In this document: piece after piece, positions 9,470 to 17,110 of the stretch
How positions within the stretch are numbered: position 1 is the stretch's first letter
Layout of the letters: every line of letters starts with the position of its first letter
Origin: CAZYVD01 sp964651045
GTDB taxonomy: Bacteria > Zhuqueibacterota > QNDG01 > DSAB01
Reading direction: 5' to 3'
DNA length: 64,000 bases
NCBI GenBank assembly: GCA_964651045.1
Contig: CAZYVD010000002.1
Coordinates: 1 to 64,000, forward strand
Made by a program: the position numbers and the translations under genes
The notes under the pieces: generated by a model
What the model saw: the letters and a program-made list of their open reading frames with translations, nothing else
The model's database searches: none
Told to the model about the DNA's origin: nothing

Positions 9470-10972
9470 TCAACCCTCCCTTCTCTTTATCAGCGACCTC
9501 AACAGCTCTTTCTCGCTATTCCCTGCCAACCTGTTCCATGCAACCCAGAAGAATACAACAACTACCATTAAACCAACAAGAGATCTCATGCCAAGAGATG
9601 AAAATATTTTATTGTTGATAAAAAGCGTACAACCCAAAAAAAAGAGCATCACCAGTTCTAACCCGATCCGTTCTCTTTTAAGTGTACTCAAAATATTGGG
9701 ATAAAATTTATAGTAAAGGAGCGAAAAGTCAAGAATTATTCTAACCATCCAGGCAACTGCAGCTCCTTTGATCCCAAACAATTTGATCCCAACAAAGAGA
9801 AGAACAATATAGACTGGAAATTCCAATATGTGAAACTTTGCGGGCAGATCGGGCCTTCCCGTTCCCTGAAAAACGGTAAACGGAACATATGCCAGTGCAT
9901 TGATAGCTATACCGATTGAAAATATCCTGAATATGGTTGTACTCTGGTGCATAAAAGATTTGCCAAGCCAGAGAGATAGTATGTCTCTTGAAAAAAAGAA
10001 TAATAAGATAGATGCCACTCCTGTGGATATCAGTATGATCTTTATTGATCTGCTCATTAGAATTGCCGTCCTGTTATTTTGCGATCCGAGTGCACTGAAT
10101 TCAGGAAAAAATGTCGTCATGAGTGCAATCGATATTATACGAAGCCTATAGATTGCCTCAAAGGGTGCAGAATAAAACGAAACATCGCTCATAGAAAGAA
10201 ATGCTCCAATGAATATACGATCCATATAAACGAGCAGAGGACTGATTATGCCCGAAACGGTTACCCACCCTCCATATATCATCATCTTTTTTAATGCAGG
10301 GGTCTCTATTCTTACAGGAAATAGTCTTGTCCTGAAAATCTTAATACAGATGTAAAAATAAACAAGCGCAGCACAAATGCGTGTTACTATTATCAAAAGC
10401 ACAACTGTGGACAGATCATATTTAAAAAAATATGACATTGCAGGAATCAATAAACTAACAACAGTTGTAGGAACATAAACAAAATTCACAAGATCGAATC
10501 TCTGTGCCGCACCCAGGATCCCCTTCATGCTCAATGAGAGAAGAATAAATGGAAGTGCAATACCAAGATATATGAAAGAGAGTTCTGTTTCCTTGACATA
10601 TAGATCTGGAACATTCAGTATGTTTGTAATTAAAAAATCCTTTGTCAGAAGGATTATCAGTGCTCCTGCAATGCCAAATAGAAAATTGAGTCTTAAGGAA
10701 ATCCAGAAGACAGAAGAGAACCCATTGTCCCTTTTGCTCAGGCTCTCTGCAGCAAACTTTGTAGAAGCCCTTGATATTCCGAAATCCAAAATGCCAAGAT
10801 ATCCAAGAAAAATCCATACTATTGAAAGTATGCCAAAGCCATCTGTTGTAAGACCCCTAATAGCAAATGGGATTGCCACAATACCTACAACTGGAGGTAT
10901 AATCATTCCCATTAAATTTAATAGACTATTCTTGGCTAAAACGCTTCCAGGCGTAAATCCCCTGCTGTTCAT
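9470..10972 (-). CDS. Wzx-type polysaccharide repeat-unit flippase
   Basis: A 500-residue protein with about twelve to fourteen membrane helices of the MVF/MATE-like polysaccharide-transport superfamily. It would move the undecaprenyl-linked oligosaccharide across the inner membrane. The N-terminus has the family-typical GLTTDGFGILSIVW and LDFGISRASTKFAAE segments. A hydrophilic, basic C-terminus ends the protein. It lies 4 bp after the Wzz gene and 4 bp before a GT2 gene. Together with Wzz, Wza-like and Wzy candidates this marks a Wzx/Wzy-dependent assembly route rather than an ABC-transporter or synthase route. Confidence 0.9.
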   Translation of the reverse strand: MNSRGFTPGSVLAKNSLLNLMGMIIPPVVGIVAIPFAIRGLTTDGFGILSIVWIFLGYLGILDFGISRASTKFAAESLSKRDNGFSSVFWISLRLNFLFGIAGALIILLTKDFLITNILNVPDLYVKETELSFIYLGIALPFILLSLSMKGILGAAQRFDLVNFVYVPTTVVSLLIPAMSYFFKYDLSTVVLLIIVTRICAALVYFYICIKIFRTRLFPVRIETPALKKMMIYGGWVTVSGIISPLLVYMDRIFIGAFLSMSDVSFYSAPFEAIYRLRIISIALMTTFFPEFSALGSQNNRTAILMSRSIKIILISTGVASILLFFFSRDILSLWLGKSFMHQSTTIFRIFSIGIAINALAYVPFTVFQGTGRPDLPAKFHILEFPVYIVLLFVGIKLFGIKGAAVAWMVRIILDFSLLYYKFYPNILSTLKRERIGLELVMLFFLGCTLFINNKIFSSLGMRSLVGLMVVVVFFWVAWNRLAGNSEKELLRSLIKRREG

Positions 10973-10976
10973 GTAT

Positions 10977-12164
10977 TCATTCTTTTCTATTGAGGGTTTT
11001 AAAGATTTGCCTTATTCCCGGCTCAACGTATATATAGAGAAAACAAAACACAAGACTCATAAAACTAAAAAATACAACAATAAGAACTCTCTTTGGCCTG
11101 CATTTTTTTATCGGAAGATTCGCCCTGTCGAGCACCTGAACAGTTGGTGTGTCTCTTACCTCTCTTATCTTTGCCTCTTCATATTGAGGAAGAATAAACT
11201 CCAAAATTTTCTCCTGAAGCACAACCTCCCTGAAAAGTCTGAGATACTCCATTGCCAATCCTGGAGCCTCTTTAAATGATAAAAAAAGCTTTGTGTTGTC
11301 TCCCTTAGATGTCAGGTCATAATCTTCCTTACCACCTATGAGCTCTTTGTATCTTTTTTTCAGCTCTGCTAGCTCACTCCTTGCCCTTATGACATCCGAA
11401 TGGCTCTGGCCAAAATATCTCTCTAGGCTGCCAAGCTCAACCTCCTTTACAATTATCCTTGCCTTCAACTCGGCAGCAGCGGACAAAGAGGCCGTTGTCT
11501 GCTCTGGAAGAGCAACAATACCGTGTTTCTCCTGAAAGGCTGTCAGGGCCTCCTCAGCCTTTCTCAGGTCTTCTAAATTCTTGTAATACCTCTTCTCAAT
11601 GAATATCCTTGTGTTACGAGCCCTTTCAGATCTTAATCTGGAATTTACCTCATCCAGCTTCTTTATAAAAAATTCTGCCATCTCTCTGGCCAGTTCTCTT
11701 GCCCCATCAATGCTTGTTCTTGAACCAAGTGCAGGGGCTCTTGCTTGAACACTCAATGTTATTGTTCCTTCATCATCTACAACCACCGAAACATTCTTTC
11801 TAAGGCTCTTTATTGCCTCTTCAATATTTCTGCTCCTGTATCTTTTTATCAGGTCGAACTCTTTTACAGCCGCTTCCATAACGGTTCTGCTCTTCAGAAT
11901 TGCAATGAAAATATCCTTCTCTTCTGTGCCACCAAAACTCAAGCCCAATCCTTCCATCGAAAAATTACTTAGAACCGATGATATTCCCAGACTTCTCTTT
12001 TCTGGAACAGGCGGCATTATTGTTGTAGAGGATCTATACCACTTCGGTAAAACAAAACTAACTGCAATAGAAATAAAACAGACAGAAAAAAATACAATAA
12101 GAATATATTTTCTTCTTCTGTAAAAAATTAATAAGTATTCCAAAAACCCCTTATCCCTTTTCAT
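10977..12164 (-). CDS. Wzz/GNVR-type chain-length determinant protein
   Basis: Inner-membrane polysaccharide co-polymerase that sets chain length with Wzy and couples it to export. The N-terminal membrane helix is in RRRKYILIVFFSVCFISIAVSF, followed by the periplasmic Wzz domain, a long coiled-coil-rich region (about 180-300, including the ALTAFQEKHGIVAL GNVR-like segment) and the C-terminal helix in PKRVLIVVFFSFMSLVFCF, preceded by the proline-rich DRANLPIKKCRPKR motif. There is no tyrosine-kinase domain. The longest frame starts at 12,230, but the ATG at 12,164 has GAGGG seven bases upstream and avoids overlap with the Wza-like gene, so I use it (395 residues). Confidence 0.9.
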   Translation of the reverse strand: MKRDKGFLEYLLIFYRRRKYILIVFFSVCFISIAVSFVLPKWYRSSTTIMPPVPEKRSLGISSVLSNFSMEGLGLSFGGTEEKDIFIAILKSRTVMEAAVKEFDLIKRYRSRNIEEAIKSLRKNVSVVVDDEGTITLSVQARAPALGSRTSIDGARELAREMAEFFIKKLDEVNSRLRSERARNTRIFIEKRYYKNLEDLRKAEEALTAFQEKHGIVALPEQTTASLSAAAELKARIIVKEVELGSLERYFGQSHSDVIRARSELAELKKRYKELIGGKEDYDLTSKGDNTKLFLSFKEAPGLAMEYLRLFREVVLQEKILEFILPQYEEAKIREVRDTPTVQVLDRANLPIKKCRPKRVLIVVFFSFMSLVFCFLYIYVEPGIRQIFKTLNRKE

Positions 12165-12195
12165 TGTTAAACCCTCTCGACGATTTGATTTTGTA

Positions 12196-13467
12196 TTATT
12201 TTCCAAAAAAGCCTGCCGCCTTGGCTGCAAGTATCAATGATGTTATTGTAGGGATGATTGTAATGTACACAGAAAGTCTCTGCCACAAGGAAGGATTTAG
12301 ATGAACCACGTCACCTGGCTCCACAACAACATCGGGACCCTTCTGGCTCTCCCCTGTTCTTACATGGTAGACCTTTATGCTCTTAACGTTTCCTGATCTG
12401 AAATCCCCCCCGGCCATTCCAGCATAATCGATTGCCTTCAAATTCATTGCATATGGGTAGGCACCTGGTCTCTGCACTGCTCCCTTAACATATACATACT
12501 GAGACGGAAGTACGATTCTATCTCCCTTTTTTATAATAAAATCAGAACCGTTTCTTCCCCTCTCTGAAAATGGAAAAAATTTCTGTGCCCCCTCTGCTGA
12601 CCTTAATACCATTATCTTTGTAATTTCCATCTTCCTGCTCAGAGCCCGGATTCTTGTAAGGAAATCCAGAATCTTCTCATTGTTAAATATTGGATAGATT
12701 CCACTAAGCTCGAGATCTCCCTCCACCCTGACCAGACCTCCATCAAGGGGAATCTGCGGTACAACTATAATGTCTCCCCCAGTTACATAGATATTCTCTC
12801 TCAAGTCACCACTCTGGTTAAATCTGTCCAGATCAAAAAAATCTCTCCTGCCGTCCACATGACGAATCTCTATCTTTCCTGTCCAGGCCCATTCTGTAAC
12901 ACCCCCTGCTTCTTGTATCAACCCAGAAACCCTGTCTACTGCCTGAGCAATAAAGGTGCCCGGATATCTTACCTCGCCCACAACATGGACGCGAAAAAAT
13001 CGCAGGCGTTCAAGTGTTATTGTTACCCTGCTGTTTGCGTATGCCTCTGAAGCCCTGCTAATTACCTTCTCCCTTACACTGCTCAGCGACTCTCCTGCAA
13101 CATCTATATCACCAATAGAAGGAATGGAGAGCTTCCCTCCAGCCGAAACCGTAACAGGGAGCTGTAATTCAATCCCTCCCCAAACGTTAAAGGAAAAAAC
13201 ATCACCAGGTCCAACAATATAATTGTCAGGATCCACAACACCTTCGAGTGCATCTATCTGCGAAAATCTTTCCCTCAACCTGGCCTCCCTTTCCCTCTTC
13301 AGCTCATCAAGCTCCTTTTTACTCATATCCTGCTTGAAGAGATCTGGAAACTCTATCGACTTCGGAAGCCTCTTTTGTTTCTTTTGAATATCTGTCCTGT
13401 CCTGTGTCTGGGCTTGAACAGATGCTCCCAAAATAAAAATCATACTAAAGATTATTAATCTCTTCAC
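12196..13467 (-). CDS. Wza-like outer-membrane polysaccharide export protein
   Basis: A 423-residue secreted protein with a signal peptide (MKRLIIFSMIFILGASVQAQ), a polysaccharide-export domain starting at DNYIVGPGDVFSFNVWGG (about 80-170) and two to three SLBB-type repeats, seen as VRVEGDLELSGIYPI and VYVKGAVQRPGAYPYAM. It ends in a hydrophobic segment (SVYITIIPTITSLILAAKAAGFF). It should form the periplasmic and outer-membrane exit channel for the polymer. There is no lipobox Cys, so unlike E. coli Wza it is not an obvious lipoprotein; the C-terminal hydrophobic segment may anchor it instead. The start is a GTG with GGAG five bases upstream. Confidence 0.9.
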   Translation of the reverse strand: MKRLIIFSMIFILGASVQAQTQDRTDIQKKQKRLPKSIEFPDLFKQDMSKKELDELKREREARLRERFSQIDALEGVVDPDNYIVGPGDVFSFNVWGGIELQLPVTVSAGGKLSIPSIGDIDVAGESLSSVREKVISRASEAYANSRVTITLERLRFFRVHVVGEVRYPGTFIAQAVDRVSGLIQEAGGVTEWAWTGKIEIRHVDGRRDFFDLDRFNQSGDLRENIYVTGGDIIVVPQIPLDGGLVRVEGDLELSGIYPIFNNEKILDFLTRIRALSRKMEITKIMVLRSAEGAQKFFPFSERGRNGSDFIIKKGDRIVLPSQYVYVKGAVQRPGAYPYAMNLKAIDYAGMAGGDFRSGNVKSIKVYHVRTGESQKGPDVVVEPGDVVHLNPSLWQRLSVYITIIPTITSLILAAKAAGFFGK

Positions 13468-13496
13468 ACAAACTCCTATTATTTACTACTTGTCTT

Positions 13497-14807
13497 TCAG
13501 GCCTTGACGATCTTCTCTCTGCAATGAACAACTTCTTCGGTGGCATTTCTTGTATCAATTACAAGCCTTGCGTTCTTTACAATCATTTCATAATCGTAAC
13601 AGCCGTGAGCAGTAGATATAACAATAGCATCATACTCTTTAATTTTATCTGGATTTAAATCGACACTCTTCATGTCGAATCGATACTTACGAACCCTGGG
13701 CATTACAGGAATATAAGGGTCGTTGTAGTCGACATTTGCGCCCTTTTCTCTAAATATTTCTATCAATTTAAGGCTTGGACTCTCTCTCGTATCGTCAATA
13801 TCCTTTTTATATGCTACTCCCAGTATTAGAATCTTCGATCCCTTTATGCTTACTCTGTTGTTGTTCAGCGCATCTACAGTCTTCTGAACAACCCAGTAAG
13901 GCATTTGAGTATTTATCTCTCCTGCAAGTTCAATGAATCTTGTCGGCATATCATACTCTTTTGCCTTCCATGTAAGATAAAAGGGATCTATGGGAATGCA
14001 GTGGCCTCCGAGTCCAGGTCCTGGATAAAAGGGCATAAAACCAAAAGGCTTTGTTGATGCAGCTCGAATTACCTCCCAGATATCTATTCCCATTCTGTCG
14101 AGTATCATCTTCATCTCGTTTACAAGAGCGATATTCACGCTTCGAAAAATATTCTCCAGAAGTTTGGTTGCCTCTGCTGCCTGACTTGAAGATACTACCA
14201 CCGTCCTGATTACGATTTTATCATAAAGCGCTTTTGCACATTTCAATGCATATTTATCATTTGCGCCTACAACTTTTGGAATATTGCTAGTTGAATATTT
14301 GGGGTTGTTCGGGTCCTCTCTCTCAGGAGAAAACGCAAGAAAGAAATCCTTTCCATATTTTAATCCCGATCTTTCCAGTATCGGCCTCATAACCTCTTCT
14401 GTTGTTCCAGGCCATGTAGAGCTCTCCAAAACAACAAGCTGACCCTTTCTCAAATATTTCGATATGGTCTCTGATGTATGGACAATAAAACTCAAATCGG
14501 GCTGGTGGTGCTTATCCAATGGCGTGGGAACAGCAACCAGAATGCAATCTGTCTCCTTTAACAGTGAAAAATCTGATGTGGCATCAAACAATCCACTTTT
14601 AATTGCATCCTCTATGCTACTATCTGATATGTGTTTAATGTAGGTCTTTCTCTTTTTAAGAGTTCTAATCTTGGCCTCATCTATATCAAAACCAATAGAG
14701 TAGAATCCTCCTTTAACAAACTCAATAACAAGAGGCAGTCCAACATATCCAAGGCCTATGACTCCCACTCTTGCTTCTTTATTGATTATCTTTTTATACA
14801 GGTCCAT
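13497..14807 (-). CDS. UDP-sugar 6-dehydrogenase (WbpA-like, UDP-GlcNAc or UDP-ManNAc/UDP-Glc dehydrogenase family)
   Basis: NAD-dependent four-electron oxidation of a UDP-hexose at C6 to the uronic acid. The N-terminal Rossmann motif is VGVIGLGYVGLPL (about 14-26), the central domain has the catalytic cysteine in GPGLGGHCIPIDPFY (Cys270) and the C-terminal UDP-binding domain starts near ILILGVAYKKDIDDTRESP. The 436-residue length and the N-terminal MDLYKKIINKEARVG leader resemble the WbpA/TviB type that acts on UDP-N-acetylhexosamines rather than plain UDP-glucose dehydrogenase. This fits the WbpE-like aminotransferase at the other end of the operon, but substrate is inference. ATG 14,807 has AAGGA upstream. 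Confidence 0.9.
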   Translation of the reverse strand: MDLYKKIINKEARVGVIGLGYVGLPLVIEFVKGGFYSIGFDIDEAKIRTLKKRKTYIKHISDSSIEDAIKSGLFDATSDFSLLKETDCILVAVPTPLDKHHQPDLSFIVHTSETISKYLRKGQLVVLESSTWPGTTEEVMRPILERSGLKYGKDFFLAFSPEREDPNNPKYSTSNIPKVVGANDKYALKCAKALYDKIVIRTVVVSSSQAAEATKLLENIFRSVNIALVNEMKMILDRMGIDIWEVIRAASTKPFGFMPFYPGPGLGGHCIPIDPFYLTWKAKEYDMPTRFIELAGEINTQMPYWVVQKTVDALNNNRVSIKGSKILILGVAYKKDIDDTRESPSLKLIEIFREKGANVDYNDPYIPVMPRVRKYRFDMKSVDLNPDKIKEYDAIVISTAHGCYDYEMIVKNARLVIDTRNATEEVVHCREKIVKA

Positions 14808-14831
14808 TTTGTTCCTTAAGGTTTATTTTAA

Positions 14832-15836
14832 TCACAAATCTTGATCATATTGAGTTCTATAATACTCCAGATATTCTCCTGATTTAATCTTCTCCCACCA
14901 CCACCTGTTGTCGCAATACCACTGTACCGTCTCCTCCATTGCCCTCTCAAACGAGTGTGATGGCTTCCACCCAAGTTTTTTAATTTTCTCTATATTAAGT
15001 GCATATCTCCTGTCGTGTCCCTTTCTATCCGGAACAAAAGTCATAAGAGTCTCTGGTTTATTTAATTTCTTGAGTATCATCTCTGTTATTTCAAGATTAT
15101 TTCTCTCATTGCCTGCTCCTACATTATAGACCTCTCCATCCCTGCCCTTCTCCATGACAATCTCGATTGCCTCACAATTATCTATTACATAAAGCCAGTC
15201 TCTAACATTTTTCCCATCACCATAAATCGGCAAATCCTTATCCTCAAGGGCATTTGTTACAAACAGTGGTATTAACTTTTCAGGATACTGATAGGGGCCA
15301 AAATTGTTTGAACTTCTCGGAATTACTACGGGAAGTTTATAGGTCACATAATATGAATATGCAAGCCGATCTGCCCCTGCTTTTGAAGCAGCATACGGGC
15401 TCGAGGGCATTAGGGGATCATCCTCTCTGAACAGGCCCTTGTCAATGCTTCCATATACCTCGTCTGTGCTGATCTGAACAAAGCGTTCAACTCCATGTTT
15501 CCGAGATGCCTCGAGCAGGACAAAGACACCAAATATGTCTGTCTTTATAAAATCATCGGGCTTTCCGATGGAGCGATCCACATGACTCTCTGCAGCAAAA
15601 TTTACCACAACATCTATATCCTTTATCAGGCTCTCCACAACTGTTTCATCACATATATCCCCTTTTACAAACCTATATCTTGGATCGTTCTCAACATCTT
15701 TCAGGTTGTCAAGGTTGCCAGCATAGGTAAGCTTATCGAGGTTTATGATTTCAACATCCTCATGCTTCGAAAGCATGTAACGTATAAAATTGCTCCCTAT
15801 GAATCCTGCTCCTCCTGTTATAAGAAATCTTTTCAT
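14832..15836 (-). CDS. rfbB: dTDP-glucose 4,6-dehydratase
   Basis: Converts dTDP-glucose to dTDP-4-keto-6-deoxyglucose, the entry point to dTDP-rhamnose and other deoxysugars. This extended SDR protein shows the NAD-binding GGAGFIGS motif (8-15), the dehydratase-specific Thr-Asp-Glu in ISTDEVYG (124-126), the catalytic Tyr148 and Lys152 in SPYAASKAG, and the RSSNNFGPYQYPEKLIP and YGDGKNVRDWLYV segments typical of RfbB/RmlB. At 334 residues it is full length. It lies 7 bp after the RmlC-like gene. rfbA and rfbD are not in the window, so the rest of the rhamnose pathway must be elsewhere, or another deoxysugar is made. Confidence 0.94.
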   Translation of the reverse strand: MKRFLITGGAGFIGSNFIRYMLSKHEDVEIINLDKLTYAGNLDNLKDVENDPRYRFVKGDICDETVVESLIKDIDVVVNFAAESHVDRSIGKPDDFIKTDIFGVFVLLEASRKHGVERFVQISTDEVYGSIDKGLFREDDPLMPSSPYAASKAGADRLAYSYYVTYKLPVVIPRSSNNFGPYQYPEKLIPLFVTNALEDKDLPIYGDGKNVRDWLYVIDNCEAIEIVMEKGRDGEVYNVGAGNERNNLEITEMILKKLNKPETLMTFVPDRKGHDRRYALNIEKIKKLGWKPSHSFERAMEETVQWYCDNRWWWEKIKSGEYLEYYRTQYDQDL

Positions 15837-15843
15837 ATTATAT

Positions 15844-16299
15844 CTATCCCATCTTTATTTCCCAGTCATATGGCACTTCATCAGAGTCGTATGGTAGACG
15901 AAACTCATCCGGTTTGTCATAATCATATGGCTCTGTAACACAGTTTACAACTATTGCCTCCTCCTCTCCAATACACTTCCAGCCGTGATAAACACCCTTT
16001 GGGATGTGAACAAGCTGAGGATTATGCTCCCCAATGAAAAATTCATTTATCTCACCCTTTGTGGAAGACCCCTCTCTATTATCGTAAAGTACAAGTTTCA
16101 ACATTCCTTTAACAACACAGACATTATCATCCTGTTTCTTGTGATAGTGCCATGCCTTAATAACGCCTGGATAGGTTGTGGTCATATAGACCTGACCGAA
16201 TTTTTTAAACAACTCATCGTCACAACGCAGAATCTCCATGAGCCGGCCTCTTTCATCCGGTATTACTCTGAGGTGTTTAATCTTAACATCTTCAATCAT
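15844..16299 (-). CDS. dTDP-4-dehydrorhamnose 3,5-epimerase-like cupin
   Basis: First gene of the operon. A 151-residue single-cupin protein related to RmlC: RVIPDERGRLMEI, a TTYPGVIKAWHYHKKQ segment with His51 and His53, the barrel VVKGMLKLVLYDNR and the HIPKGVYHGWK motif. It is shorter than typical RmlC (about 180 residues), lacking much of the C-terminal tail, so it may be a one-position epimerase or a related sugar epimerase rather than true RmlC. Start ATG 16,299 has AAGGAG eight bases upstream, and a promoter sits about 30 bp further up. Confidence 0.82.
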   Translation of the reverse strand: MIEDVKIKHLRVIPDERGRLMEILRCDDELFKKFGQVYMTTTYPGVIKAWHYHKKQDDNVCVVKGMLKLVLYDNREGSSTKGEINEFFIGEHNPQLVHIPKGVYHGWKCIGEEEAIVVNCVTEPYDYDKPDEFRLPYDSDEVPYDWEIKMG

Positions 16300-16329
16300 T
16301 TAAGTTGCTCCTTTATTTATTTAATCAGT

Positions 16330-16358
16330 AATCTAATAAATATATTAACAAATGTCAA
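16330..16358 (-). promoter_or_regulatory. Sigma-70-type promoter of the polysaccharide operon
   Basis: Read on the minus strand, a perfect TTGACA (16,353-16,358) is followed after exactly 17 bp by TAGATT (16,330-16,335; four of six consensus bases). The predicted transcript would start near 16,322 and have a leader of about 20 nt with AAGGAG before the first gene. This is direct pattern reading; no alternative promoter was seen nearby. Confidence 0.7.
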
Positions 16359-16379
16359 TACATGAAGATATCATATGCA

Positions 16380-17040
16380 TTCTACAATTTCAAATCATCT
16401 TTTACGGCAAATTTTTCGGAATGCAGAACAACATCGTGTTCCCCTATGTTTTAAAGCAATTCTTTCTTCAAAAAAAGAAGACAGGAGGCAGTACCCATAG
16501 AGAAGGCTTCAGTTTATGATTTTTTTGTGATCGATTTCACATGGTGTACGAATGTGTCGACTCAGTAAAACTACTCTTAGATAAGTCTCTATACAGTCTT
16601 GACATCTGCCTGCCACTTTGGATTCTTGGGAGCCCTGATGTGCTCTTCAAGTCCCCTCATAGAACCAGTGGATCATATCTTTAGCCCCGTTTACGTACTG
16701 TCTTTAGAGTTGTGCTAAAAGTCCGTGCACTCCATGCTATCTGGTATAGCAAGCCATCTTACCTCGGACACTATTTATCTTTGCCTTGATGTATCTATCG
16801 GATTTATCCCATTGTCTTCTCCCTGTCTTTATGTTTGAGAATAAAAAGAGTTTTATTGGCCGTCAATTACTTCTTTAGAGTCCATGGGAGGATACCACCG
16901 CTGTAGAGACCAACTCCTCTAACCATTTCTCAGGCTATTCCCTCAACCCTATATGACTCTTTTGCCCAAATACCTTAAGTTTTTTTTACCTCAATATATG
17001 TACAACCATTTTCATGAACTTTTACGATCCAAAAAAATAA
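16380..17040. other. Long intergenic region without recognisable genes
   Basis: About 660 bp within the 811-bp gap between divergent operons. I tried translating both strands: all frames are broken by frequent stops (for example six in about 170 codons in the best minus frame), no more open than random, and no transposase, tRNA or structured RNA motif was recognised. It could hold a decayed gene or an unrecognised non-coding RNA. Confidence 0.4.
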
Positions 17041-17045
17041 CTGCC

Positions 17046-17074
17046 TTGACTTTTTCCAATATTATGATTATAAT
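17046..17074 (+). promoter_or_regulatory. Sigma-70-type promoter of the lat-rsmI-panD-tmk-ctp operon
   Basis: TTGACT (17,046-17,051), a 17-bp spacer and a perfect TATAAT (17,069-17,074). The transcript would start near 17,081, about 30 nt before the ATG at 17,111, which has AAAGGA five bases upstream. This is one of the clearest promoters in the window. Confidence 0.75.
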
Positions 17075-17110
17075 TTTAAGTTTAAACTGTCATTAATTAA
17101 AAGGATAGTC

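Noticed and set aside
10527..11279. 250-codon plus-strand frame
   Set aside because: Antisense to the wzx-wzz junction, with no recognisable domain or ribosome site; both genes beneath it are well supported.
16430..16990. Possible transposase or reverse-transcriptase remnant
   Set aside because: Translations of both strands gave some protein-like patches, but stops are as frequent as by chance and no catalytic motif could be found.
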